64,000 bases of DNA, taken from positions 124,001 through 188,000 of the forward strand of contig JASANG010003825.1 of the NCBI GenBank assembly GCA_030248215.1, given 5' to 3'. The stretch is from Enoplolaimus lenunculus. Lineage: Eukaryota > Nematoda > Enoplea > Enoplida > Thoracostomopsidae. Of the stretch, positions 9,607-21,021 are shown piece by piece. The number at the start of each line of letters is the position of its first letter. The stretch's first letter is position 1. The notes under the pieces were generated by a model that was given only the letters and a program-made list of their open reading frames with translations, did no database searches and was not told the DNA's origin. The translations under genes and the position numbers were made by a program.

Positions 9607-9989
9607 GCCAGCGCTGGAACGCTGTCCAAAATACGTATGTGTGGAGTTCCAGCTTTAATATATAGACATATTTATGAACTGTAATACAGGATCCTATTGA
9701 TTGGGAATCAAAATGGGGACCCCACCCATGTGAAATTCGACTTTTAAGTCTGCATTTGCAGGGTGTAATGGTATTGAAGTAGTTTCAAACATGTTTCATT
9801 TTTTGCATGGCAACACAATTTAAAGCGTGAAATAATTCATCGGTCATTCAAAACTTTGGCCAATGTATAGCACAGGGGCTTCCAGTTTTCTATGGTGGAA
9901 AACTTATAACCAGGAGTGCAGCGCAGCCACTCCTGTATGACGGCTAAATTTTCCGCTGATTTGGTAGGAAAATTAAAAAATTTAATGCC

Positions 9990-11880
9990 TAGATTTTACT
10001 CTGGGTTGGTAGGGAAATCTGAAGCATAGGTTTTGGTTGGAAAACGGGAATACTGGAAAATTCTAATGCCTAGATTTTCCCTTGGGTTGGTAGGGAAAAT
10101 CTGAAGCATAGGTTTTGGTTGGAAAACAGGAAAAGTGTAAAATTCTAATGCCTAGATATTTTCTTGGTTAGTAAGAAATATCTGAAGCATAGGTTTTGGT
10201 TGAATAGCGGGAAAAGTGGAAAATTCAAGGGTAGGGCATAGGTTTTGGTTGGAAAACGGGAAAAGTGGAAAATTTCAGTGCCTAGATTTTTACGCTGGGT
10301 TGGTAGGGAAATCTGAAGCATAGGTTTTGGTTGGAAAACGGGAAAAGTGGAAAATTCTAATGCCTAGATTTTTACCCTGGGTTGGTAGGGAAAATTTGAA
10401 GCATAGGTTTTGGTTGGAAAACAGGAAAAGTGGAAAATTGAAATGCCTAGATACTTTCCTGGTTAGTAAGAGAAATCTAAACGGATGGTTGGAAAATGGG
10501 AAAAGTGGAAAATTCAAGCGTAGGGCATAGATGGAAAACGGGAAAACTGGAAAATTCTAATGCCTAGATTTTTCCCCTGGGTTGGTAAGGAAAATCTGAA
10601 GCATAGGTTTTGGTTGGAAAACGGGAAAAGTGGAAAATTCTAATGCCTGGATTTTTTTGCTGGGTTGGTAGGGAAAATCTGAACCATACGTTTTGATTGG
10701 AAAATGGGAAAGGTGGAAAATTCCAATGCCTAGATTTTTATCCTGGGCTGGTAGGGAAAACCTGAAGCAAAGGTTTTGGTTGGAAAACGGAAAAAGTGGA
10801 AAATTTTAATGCTTAGATTTACCCTGGCTTGGTAGGGAAAATCTGAAGTATAGATTTTGGTTGGAAAACGGGAAAAGTGGAAAATTTAAAGGCCTAGATT
10901 TACCTTAGGTTGGTAGGGAAAATCTGAAGCATAGGTTTTGGTTGGAAAACGGGAAAAGTGGAAAATTTAAAGGCCTAGATTTACCTTAGGTTGGTAGGGA
11001 AAATCTGAAGCATAGGTTTTGGTTGGAAAACGGGAAAAGTGGAAAATTTAAAGGCCTAGATTTACCTTCGGTTGGTAGGGAAAATCTGAAGCATAGGTTT
11101 TGGTTGGAAAATGGGAAAAGTGGAAAATTTAAAGACCTAGATTTACCTTCGGTTGGTAGGGAAAATCTGAAGCATAGGTTTTGGTTGGAAAATGGGAAAA
11201 GTGGAAAATATAAAGGCCTAGATTTACCTTCGGTTGGTAGGGAAAATCTGAAGCATAGGTTTTGGTTGGAAAACGGGAAAAGTGGAAAATTTAAAGGCCT
11301 AGATTTACCTTCGGTTGGTAGGGAAAATCTGAAGCATAGGTTTTGGTTGGAAAACGGGAAACGTGGAAAATTTAAAGGCCTAGATTTACCTTAGGTTGGT
11401 AGGGAAAATCTGAAGCATAGTTTTTGGTTGGAAAACGGGAAAAGTGGAAAATTTAAAGGCCTAGATTTACCTTAGGTTGGTAGGGAAAATCTGAAGCATA
11501 GGTTTTGGTTGGAAAACGGGAAAAGTGGAAAATTTAAAGGCCTAGATTTACCTTCGGTTGGTAGGGAAAATCTGAAGCATAGGTTTTGGTTGGAAAATGG
11601 GAAAAGTGGAAAATTTAAAGACGTAGATTTACCCTGGGTTGGTCGGGAATATCTGAAGCATAGGTTTTGGTTGGAAAACGGGAAAAGTTGAAAATTTTAA
11701 TGCCTAGACTTACCCTGGCTTGGTAAAGAAAATCTGAAGCATAGGTTTTGGTTGAAAACGGGAAATGTGGAAAATTTAAAGGCCTAGATTCACCTTAGGT
11801 TGATAGGGAAAATATGAAGCATAGGTTTTTGTTGAAAAATGGGAAAAGTGGAAAATTTAAACGCCTAGAAATACCCTGGG
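9990..11880 (+). repeat. 81-bp minisatellite, left arm
   Basis: Tandem copies containing GCATAGGTTTTGGTTGGAAA. The core (10860-11690) is very regular at 81 bp, that is 27 codons. Outer units are more diverged in length and sequence. Because the unit is a multiple of three, long open frames run through it (such as 11023-11394). These encode a perfect 27-residue repeat and are best read as artefacts. Confidence 0.9.
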
Positions 11881-12399
11881 TTGGAAGTCAGCGACGACCA
11901 AATTTGATATATTTATGTTTCCTCGGCTTTCCGGTCATAGCCAACAACGTCTTTAAAACAAATTAAAACTTTTTTACAACCTTAAGGCGTCACTCAAAGC
12001 GTCGATTTTGTTAACAGACTTATGTTCTGATAATACTGGGCCACTCGGTGGTATCTTGTATTGACCAATATTGTGCTGGGACTATCATAATGTGATATAT
12101 TTAATAGTCATGTATTATTTCGGGTAAATGCTCTGCTCATTTAGGTTTAACTGTGTAAATTAGATTTTGTTCATTGCACTGTTCCGCTCCGCGGTTTCTT
12201 GTTTTGACCAGTGTCGAAATATATTGCCTGTTAGTTTGTAGGATGCAACCGGAGGTGAAAAATGCCAGATCCGAAGCCGGAAGTGAACAAAAGTAGCCGG
12301 AACCGGAGATGATGCCGCAGGTGAGGAGAAATCAGGTCGTTGAAATGATATTTAACTTGTTAATTTTAGCAAATATCTGCTATGTGTTGTTAAATCGTT

Positions 12400-13020
12400 C
12401 CATTGGAATTTTCTACTTTTCCCATTTTCCAAACAAAACTTATGCTTTAGATTTTCCCTTCCAACCAAGGGGAAATCTAGACGTAGAAATTGTCCACTTT
12501 TCCCGTTTTAAAAACAAAACCAATGCTTCAAAATTTTCCTACCAACCCAGGGTAAATTTAGGCGTTTAAATTTTCCAATTTTCCCGTTTTCCAACCAAAA
12601 CCTATGCTTCAGATTTTCCCTACCAACCAAGGGAAAATCTAGGCGTTTAAATTTTCCAATTTTCCCGTTTTCCAACCAAAACCTATGCTTCACCCAGGAA
12701 TAATGTAAGCTTTTAAAATTTCCACTTTTCCCGTTTTCCAAACAAACTTTTACACTACAGATTTTCCCTACCAACCAAGGGAAAATCAAGGCGTTCAAAT
12801 TTTCCACTTTTCCCGTTTTCCAACCAAAACCTATGCTTCAAATTTTCCCTACCAACCCAGGAATAATGTAAGCTTTTAAATTTTCCACTTTTCCCGTTTT
12901 TGAAACAAACTTTACACTACAGATTTTTCCTACCGAACCAGGGAATATGCAAGCTTATGAATTTTCCACTTTTCCACAGCAAAACCTATGCCCGCGATTT
13001 TTCCTACCAACCAGTGAAAA
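12400..13020 (-). repeat. 81-bp minisatellite, right arm (inverted)
   Basis: The same repeat family as 9990-11880, in reverse orientation and with fewer, more diverged units. Recognisable by CCAACCAAAACCTATGCTTC recurring about every 80 bp or at a multiple of that. Confidence 0.85.
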
Positions 13021-13119
13021 ATCAGTTCGTCATACAGGAGTGGCTGCGATGCACTCCTGGTCGTAAGTTTTCCACCCTGGAAAAGTAGAAGCCCCTGATC
13101 TATACATGGGCCAAAACTT

Positions 13120-14643
13120 TTAAAGAAAAGTGGCGGACGCATTTAAATTTGTAACACAGCGAACCCAGAAATTCAATACGGTCGGCACTCCGGGGAACGA
13201 ATTCCTAACTAAGTTCGAAGGTTACCAAAGCAAACACAAACGGCTAATTCTCTGACAATAAAAATGACACGGTACGCCTACTGAATCGAATCAAGTTAAT
13301 ATTCCCACGACCAAAATTGGCTCCGTACACAATTCAGAAAGCTGAGTATAGCACCGATCGTGCTAGCTCAAATTCACTACGTACTACAGACGCCCCAAAA
13401 TATAATAAGAAATGCAAAATTACGGCACCTTTACAGGTCACATCCAATTATATCGCTCTGTAAACGCTTCTCGTAAATTACAGCTTTGCTCAAACGCAAC
13501 CGCTCTCCTTAAACGATCGCACTAGCCTAGTTCAAACTCTTAGGCTATGAATTTGAGAAATGTAATTTCAGCCTCCGCCGAAAGACAATTAACGATAGCT
13601 ACCGATTAATGCCAATTGCCGGTTCTCTCACAGGATAAAAAAATATACGAAGTAATCTTTGCACCAAAAAATAAAATTTCGTAAGTCTTGCCAGATATCG
13701 TAATTGAATAATCACGGATTCCTTACGGAGCAACTGTTAAGATGCGCGCAGTTTGCTATAAATCACCAAGCAAGTACCTGAGCTTGCTACAATTGTCACA
13801 CACGCAAATTTTTTACAAAATTTAACTTAAGTAGGCAGAAAATTTCTCGCCTACTACGGGCAGGTAAATATCGTCTAAAATCTTCTGTGCGCACTATCCG
13901 ATAAGTATTCTTTAAGTGCTTCCTCACGCGCAAACCTTATAAACACTTAGTTAAAAAACCCAGTGTGAGTTAAACCAATCGGTATAAATCTTAAGTCGCA
14001 CACGTCGCACAAAAAAATTCGGGCAGCTATTTGCTCGCGTACAACTCTGAGTCTACCTTTCTTAGACTGCACTACGCTTATATATTCGTGAACCGAAAGG
14101 TTAGCTGAATTCTAAAAATTTTATTACATTTTTAAAATTCCCCCAAATTCTGGAAAACTAATAAATTTTACTTAACGACAGTTTTTCTTGCAAATTTCAA
14201 CTTTAAAATTTTGTTAAAATCCAATAAACACCTGTTTTGACTTGAAATTTTAGTTTTTAGATTAAAATTTAAACTTTTAAAACGTCACAAAAATCTTAAG
14301 TATGCTGTTTTGACCAAAGCAATTTATTTTAAAAACAAAATTGATCTTTCAAACTGCCTAAAAACTCTTAAAATACTGTATTTTGACGAAATCCCAGACT
14401 TTCAAAAAAATTTTAGCTAAAAATTTACAAAATTTTACTTAAAAACAAACTTTCGACCAGAATCCGTAAATTTGAAAACAAAATTTGTGTATTTATTCAC
14501 GTTAAATTACTCCAAATTGTATACTTTAAACGCAACTTCAAAATTTTTTCAAAACTCATGCCCATAAATTGTTCCCTGCAATCACTAAAGCTCCCATTAA
14601 AACCAGTACCAGAAAACAGCTGAACTGTAACTCAAAAAGAGTC
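13120..14643. other. Intergenic sequence, nothing recognised
   Basis: About 1.5 kb. The first half has average composition with no long open frame. From about 14100 to 14560 it is very AT-rich, with repeated AAAATTTT-type words. No promoter, RNA or transposon end was identified. Confidence 0.4.
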
Positions 14644-14647
14644 TTAA

Positions 14648-14910
14648 CCCTTTCTCACATGAATATTTTCTATTTCCCCTGAGACCTACTTTTATGCTAG
14701 GATTCGAACTCCAGTGACTGGAGTGGGAGGCGTATACCATCACCACTCAGCTATAGGAGCTTGACGCTCGAGCCCGAGGGGGCTCTCACGTCTTGTGGTG
14801 ATTTAGTACTATGTATACGTGTTGCAATTGTTAAATACGGTGCGATATATACTATTTAACGTATATACACTGCGCCGAGTTACCTACAGGCAACTCAATG
14901 TGAGAAGGGG
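14648..14910. mobile_element. piggyBac-type MITE with tRNA-like Pol III boxes, copy 2
   Basis: A 263-bp element. The left end CCCTTTCTCACATGAATATT follows TTAA (14644-14647). The right end TGTGAGAAGGGG is followed by TTAT, a one-base-decayed TTAA. The internal tRNA-like block lies in the opposite orientation to copy 1, with B-box-like and A-box-like words on the minus strand at about 14695-14755. Confidence 0.75.
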
Positions 14911-14944
14911 TTATAGATAGTAAACTGAAAATTTTTTCGCTTAA

Positions 14945-15052
14945 CCCTTTCTCACATGAATATTTTCTATTTCCCCTGAGACCTACTTTTATGCTAGGAT
15001 TCGAACTCCCACTGCGCTATGTTGCCTACAGGCAACTCAATGTGAGAAGGGG
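14945..15052. mobile_element. piggyBac-type MITE, internally deleted copy 3
   Basis: A 108-bp derivative of the same family with both ends whole. CCCTTTCTCAC and GTGAGAAGGGG are flanked by perfect TTAA sites (14941-14944 and 15053-15056). The middle, including most of the tRNA-like block, is missing. This copy best establishes the TTAA target and hence the piggyBac-like assignment. Confidence 0.8.
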
Positions 15053-15278
15053 TTAAAATATCCGCGCCGCGTACCGCGTTTATAATACCCACGCAACTCG
15101 GTTATGCATGACTTAACAGCATCCATTACACCAAAACCTGTTCATCTGTATTAATCGCACGTATTAAGCCGAATATTGCACACGAACGCAGAAAAACACA
15201 CATAGCTCAGTGTCTTAGCACCCTGAATTGTGTGCAAAAAAACCACGACAACACTAACACATCCGAACATTGGCGCAC

Positions 15279-15813
15279 ATATATACACAAGACTCACACG
15301 CTTACACATAAAAAATTGCATGTTGCAACAAATAAAAGCGGAGGAGGCCCACAACAGAACCGACCAGGGGGGAAACAGTCCTCAAAAAACTTTTTCTAAG
15401 ATTGCTTATTCTGTAAAAAATATTGGTGCAAAAAACTAGGCGCAGGGGGTACAAATAAATATTTACACCCCTCGTTCAAGCCCTGCACCCCATGCTACAA
15501 ATTTTTAAGAATTTGGATAAAATTCTTATTTGATTTCGAAGCTGCAAGTGTTTCAAACGAAATAAATTTATAAAATTCATCCAAACTCTGAAAAAGTTGG
15601 ATGTATCCGCCATTTATTCTTTTAAATTTGGTAAAAACCGTTGAATATATGCACGCTCAATTGTGGTGGCAAAAATAAAACATTTTTGGAACATTTATGT
15701 CTCAATATCCGTTTTCTATTTCCGTAAGTTTCATCACTGTCCGTTTCCGGTATTTTTAAAATCCCTTTATACTCTGGTAACAAAACATTGCGAGATATAT
15801 ACGTAATTTATAA
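15279..15813 (+). repeat. Long direct repeat, left copy, flanking the pogo transposon
   Basis: Matches 19343-19805 at about 97-98% identity by eye. This copy holds about 70 bp (around 15550-15625) absent from the right copy. It ends at ...ACGTAATTTATAA in both. There is no TG...CA boundary, primer-binding site or polypurine tract, so it does not look like an LTR. The direct repeats enclose 3.5 kb that contains the transposase gene. Confidence 0.8.
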
Positions 15814-16306
15814 ATGGTGCTTATATTCAATGCACAACAGCAGACGTTCTTATTAGCGACACTTTATTATCCTTTTATCGACATTTGGTTTTAGTATCGA
15901 CATATACCAACTAACTAGAAATTTGGGAAAATTACAACAATGAGATTTACTATCGATGCAAATAAGATATACTAAACACAGTAAGTGATTACATGGAACC
16001 AAATTCAATTATATTTCGGTTACATTTGTATAAATTACAAGCATTTAAGTTCAATATGACTGAACCGATTGATTTGTCTGTCATTCTTTTGCCAACGACG
16101 ACTCTGCAAGCTAATTCGTTAAATTTGGACTTACATACTCCTGAGATTTTGTTAAATCGAAATTTACGTAATTACTTTAGCTCTACTAAATTCACAGTAT
16201 ACTATTACCTACATTGTATTTTAGTACCATCAAAAAACTATTGCAAGCAGCATTATAACCACTAAATTAAAACAGTATTGTAGAAAAATATCTAACATCG
16301 AGCAAT

Positions 16307-18818
16307 CTACTGGTCTCCCCTCATATACTCAATTATTTTAGGAACACAGGTCTTGCAATAAAAATGTCCCCTTGTCTTTTTTCCGCCGCAGCATTCATGC
16401 TCCCATGCTAAACATTCACCGCATTGTAACCAAAAATTACCGGACTTGTCACGCTGATAATCTACTCCACATTGAGGACAAATATCTAGCTTTGCTGACG
16501 ATTTAAGCAAGCCCTTGCCCTTACCCTTTCCTTTCTCTGCATCACTTTTTGCTGGAGATGGGTTAAGGTGCGTTTTCACCTGTTTCATTCTGCTTAAAGC
16601 TTTTCTTGCAGCTTCATATCCTGATGACGTAGGTGTAATAAAATTTCGAAAAGATTTCCTGCGTTTGGTACTGGTTGTAGCACCTCCGGCGTCAGCTTCA
16701 GCGTTTGGTGTTTTTTGCATATCCTGCTGTTTGGAATTTTGATACGTAGGCTCGTTAACTGTTTGTTCAAAACCGAGACCTGGAGCTAAGGTTTCAAAAT
16801 TTAATTCCAGTGAATATACAGAATCAGATTGCGATAAAACTGGAGTAGCAGGTTGTTGATATTCTCCCTCGCCTTCACCGATGTAAATTTCGCAACCAAC
16901 TGGAATTTCGTCGTCAAACTGCAGACGAACCGCTTCTTCCAGTTTCACTCTATTACAGCATTGGAGTTGTTCTACATGCTCAATCTGACCATGATTCATC
17001 CTAGCTGGTGTTTCATTGCACTCCGTTGCGTCGCTGGCAGGCGTAAGGTGTTCCATCTGCTCAACTGTATCTAAATTTCCAGAGTCTTGTGCCTCGTTGG
17101 GAGACAGCAAAGCTTCTGAAACTGAAAACGCTGATTCGTCAATTTCGTTTGAGTTTATAGGGCAAATTCCAGTTTTCGTAAAACCATTTATTGCTTTTTC
17201 CGCGGTTGCTGTGATTTGGTAAGCTGCCGAAAAGAGCTTTCCAAAATCAGAACGTCCGATTGTACAGCCTGGGTTTTTTGCAATGAACTGACGACATCTT
17301 TCAGCCCACGACTTTTTGAATGAAAAAAAGACGGATTTGTCCAAAGGTTGCAGGTGAGCTGATGTATGGGATGGTAAAGATATCAGCTCTACCCGGCATT
17401 CCTTGGCTTTGGCAAACAGTTCAACACTACTATGACTGGAATGTCCATCTAAAAGTAAAGCAACTCTCTCGTTTTCTCTACGCGGCGGAGGATGGGCCAC
17501 GAAGTGCTCGAACCACTTATAAAACAGTTCTTTATCTATCCAACCAGAATTTGAACAATTTATCAAGGTACCTGCTGGAAACATCGACTGGAACGCATCA
17601 TCGCGCGCATGGCGTTTGCCCTTGAATATTACCATTGGAGGTACGAACAATCCACTCGCGTTACAACACCAAACAATTGTAGTTGTAGAACCACGCTCGG
17701 CTGACACAATTGTTTGAACCAATTTTGTTCTCTTTTCCGCAACCACGTTACCAGGTTCATTTACAATTTGAATGCCGGTTTCGTCGACATTGAATATACG
17801 ATCAGGGACGTTTTTCACTCCGTAACGTTCAAACAGGTCATTAATCTGATTAAAAAACAGAGATATGCGAGATTTTTCCATACCTAACGCTCTATTGAGC
17901 GAGCAATTAGCTGACTTGCGGACACTCAAAACCGAACAATACTTTTTTAAAAATGTAGACCACCGCTTCCAGCCCGCTAACTTAGTGTGATTGTTAAAAT
18001 AGTTGCGAATACCGTTTGACTCGCAAAACTCGTAAGCAAGAGACCTTACGTCGTTGATACTCATCGGAAACCCATTCCGTTGGCGATCTTTAATCAACTC
18101 TACCAGACGCATTTCATCCTCATCATTCAGTGTTCGTTGACGGCCTGCTAGATGCTTTGAGCAAGTCGTGCCGAATGCTAGCCAACGGTCCCGTAAAGTG
18201 CTGCGCGGAACGGCATTAGCAGCAGCTGCGGTCTTGACTCCTCGAAATTTAGCTAAAAGTATATGCATAAGTATGAACACTTAGCGAGTGATTTCTTATG
18301 AACAACAACAAGCAACAACCTTAGGTTTAACATATTTCAACAATTGCGGAATATGTCGATACCCTCGTCCTTATCAACTATTTGTACACTGCGCAAGATT
18401 TTCACTGACGTAATCCAGCATTATAATAAGTAAAAACAGAACAGAAATCAAATATTGGTTTATGAAAGGGAATTACTGCCAATCCTAATTAAATATCGGT
18501 AAGCGAAATCATTAATGAAATCAAACATTGATTCAAGGCAAACAATCAGGCAAGACCAGCACAGTTTCCATCACTGACCTATACAACTTTTTCTATTTGC
18601 CGTATCGGATAAGTCAACACCCGGAAATTTTTCACGAATGGCACGTTTAGAACTGATAAGGCTGTTTGCATGTTTTCTTCACTCCATAACTGCCTTCTAC
18701 GCCGACCCATCACGCATTTTTTAATTACCCCCATTTTTGGACTTGAGGACGGTTTTGTAGCTCTTGGCAACCTTGTGGCACGTTTCGGAGTTCTCACTAA
18801 GTTCTTAGTTCTTGCCAT
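16307..18818 (-). CDS. pogo/Tigger-like transposase with C-terminal PHD finger, two exons
   Basis: DDE transposase of the pogo/Tigger branch of Tc1/mariner. The main exon (about 16307-18253) is open to its stop. An upstream exon (about 18620-18818, ATG at 18818) supplies a basic leader and the start of the psq helix-turn-helix (WSEENMQTAL). This continues as KTAAAANAVPRSTLRDRW across an intron with acceptor CTTTTAG; the exact donor is unresolved. Numbering from 18280, catalytic residues are D166 (NVDETG), D278 (LLLDGHSSH) and D314 (HLQPLD), a D-35-D spacing. The last about 55 residues form a C4HC3 PHD-like zinc finger (CPQC, CGEC, H, CC, CKTC). All key residues are kept, so it may still be active or recently so. 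Terminal repeats were not resolved; several TATCGACA words lie at both sides. It lies between two long direct repeats. Confidence 0.85.
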
Positions 18819-19342
18819 ATTGGTATAAAACACGTTTAGTATAATCTAAAATTGATTTCAAACGCTGCGTATCAAAGTACCGATGTCAAGAGTATGTGAC
18901 GATATTAAGCAAGCGACCAATAGACGAGTGTCGATATCACGCAAGTGAAACTTTATTTAAAAAATGTGTGACATTAGAATTTTAGCGTATAACCATTAAA
19001 GTCGTAAGCGGATTTCAATTATACACGCTCTAACGATTCAGATGATATAAAAATCGGTTAGGTTTGTGTTGATTTACACATAAAAAATCCTTAAAATATC
19101 TTAGTGTTTTACAACTTATTCTTAACTATCGAATTCCTAGTATCGTCACTTTTGGTTTAAAACAGACTTCTTGTGGCTAGCTATGTCGAGAACACGAAAC
19201 CAACATATACAATATGTGCTTCGTATCTAGCTATTGTAAATAACAAAAACCAGCGCTTCTATAGGCGCTATATGAATCGCAAGCGCAGCATATATTTAAT
19301 AGTGTCGATATAAGAGATGTGCCGATATTAGGAAGGTTTACT

Positions 19343-19805
19343 ATATATACACAAGACTCACACGCTTACACATAAAAAATTGCATGTTGCAACAAATAAA
19401 AGCGGAGGAGGCCCACGACAGAACCGACCAGGGGGGAAACAGCCCTCAAAAAACTTTTTCTAAGATTGCTTATTCTGTAAAAAATATTGGTGCAAAAAAC
19501 TAGGCGCAGGGGGTACAAATAAATATTTACACACCTCGTTCAAGTCCTGCACCCCATGCTACAAATTTTTAAGAATTTGGATAAAATTCTTATTTGATTT
19601 CGAAGCTGCAACTGTTTCAAACGAAATAAAACCGTTGAATATATGCACGCTCAATTGTGGTGGCAAAAATAAAGCATTTTTGGAACATTTATGTCTCAAT
19701 ATCCGTTCTATTTCCGTAAGTTTCATCACTGTCCGTTTCCGTTATTTTTAAAATCCGTTTATACTCCGGTAACAAAACATTGCGAGATATATACGTAATT
19801 TATAA
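19343..19805 (+). repeat. Long direct repeat, right copy
   Basis: Second copy of 15279-15813 in the same orientation, shorter by about 70 bp because of an internal deletion at about 19630. Around ten substitutions separate the copies, suggesting a fairly recent duplication. Confidence 0.8.
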
Positions 19806-20837
19806 CTAATTTTGAACGTAACAAATAATAGAACTTCCGTTACTGTTTGCAGTGTTGCAAGCAAGTTATTGTAATAGATAAGTGTGCAAACTAAAATTTT
19901 GATTTGTTTCCTTCTTCTAATAAACGCGAGTGTTACACAAAAAAAGCAGCGACAACTAGAAAAAGAAAAGTAGGATAGCCGTATACCAAACTATGATTAC
20001 ATGGCGGAGGTGGAAAATATCACGGTCGGGAAAAGCGTCATACCTTAAAGGCAACGGCGATTAATGGCCGGCCAAATCTCATGAAGGACAAAGCGTCATA
20101 CAGGAGTCAAAATATCAAGGGGGTCAGAATATTACACGACACGGGAAAAAGGCGTCCGGTCGTACATGTTGCTTTTCTATTTTCATTGCCTTGCATGCAA
20201 TCAGCGTGAAATTATAATGTAATAAGAAACTGATATACTTCCAAAATTTCGGTAATGTGTTCATGGAATCTCGTGTCGCTCTGCGCTTTTACATGAAATT
20301 TGTTCTAATATTGATAATAACTAAAGTTTAGTAACAAAAGCGATTTAGTTTTCCAAACCTTAATAAATTTGCAATGCGGCTCGTGTTGTCCGCACCCCGA
20401 AGAGTAGAGCAGTGTAGGTGGAGGGAGCAGGGGACTGCGAGGAAGATAGGCTGGAAAATGTTGCAGAATTCTTGAAGCGCACTATTTTAAAAATGCGACA
20501 AATTTAAGGATCGAAATTGCGGAAACTCCAGCAATAATATATACTACGAAACCGGAAAACAATTTTGCGCCAGAGTCAGACCTCTAGCTGGACCGCTCTA
20601 TTTCCGAGTTTGATTTTTACTGCTCAATATGAGCAACCAAATGTTGGTATCAGGCTGCAGGTTTGGCAAGAAAGTGAACTTTACTTATAATACACTTTTT
20701 CCCGAAGTTCTAATAATTTTTAGTTTTATAGTCCAAGTTCGATATCAATATATCAACAATTTGTATATGTCCAGCCTAATCTTAACGATAAATTGTACGC
20801 ACGGTGCGAAGCATTTACCACATTCGACATACCCTGA
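19806..20837. other. Intergenic, nothing recognised
   Basis: About 1 kb of mixed composition with no long frame. A short CATACAGGAGT word at about 20098 resembles the outer block of the Foldback-like element at 9850 and may be a scrap of it. Confidence 0.35.
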
Positions 20838-20985
20838 ATATAGTGCACGTGGTAATTAGTGTTTACTAAGTTTTGTATCAAGGTCATTAATGCCAGGTTT
20901 CGTGACTACTTAATTAATTAATACTAGGTAATTACTGCTTCATGGCTTGAAGCATGTATTTTGTTTTTCTTATTCTCAAATTTGC
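20838..20985 (+). repeat. Diverged fragment of the Polinton terminal inverted repeat
   Basis: Reads TAGTGCACGTGGTAATTAGTG and continues through AGGTAATTACTGC and CTTGAAGCATGTA, matching most of 410-641 from its position about 60 onward, in the same orientation. It is more decayed (about 75-80% by eye) and lacks the outermost bases. It marks a second, older element end. The matching right end was not found. Confidence 0.6.
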
Positions 20986-21021
20986 AGCTGGGTATTTTCT
21001 ATAAACGATTTAGATGCGTAG

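Larger units (their letters stand above)
9850..13115. mobile_element. Foldback-like element with long inverted arms of tandem repeats
   Basis: The two outer ends are inverted copies. TTTGGCCAATGTATAG followed by CAGGGGCTTC (left, about 9857-9895) pairs with the region ending about 13115. A shared palindromic block around CAGGAGTGGCTGC follows. Inside each end lies an array of one 81-bp minisatellite, direct on the left (about 9990-11880, some 23 units) and inverted on the right (about 12400-13020, some 7-8 units). The roughly 510-bp spacer (11885-12400) has no gene. Long inverted arms made of subrepeats are the layout of Foldback/Galileo elements. No transposase is present, so it would be non-autonomous. 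A clear target duplication was not found. Confidence 0.6.

Noticed and set aside
11023-11691. Long open frames encoding a perfect 27-residue repeat
   Set aside because: They arise because the minisatellite unit is 81 bp (27 codons); both strands and the inverted arm give similar frames, and flanking units have stops.
15279-19805. LTR interpretation of the direct repeats
   Set aside because: No TG...CA boundary, primer-binding site or retroviral genes; the interior encodes a DDE pogo-type transposase.
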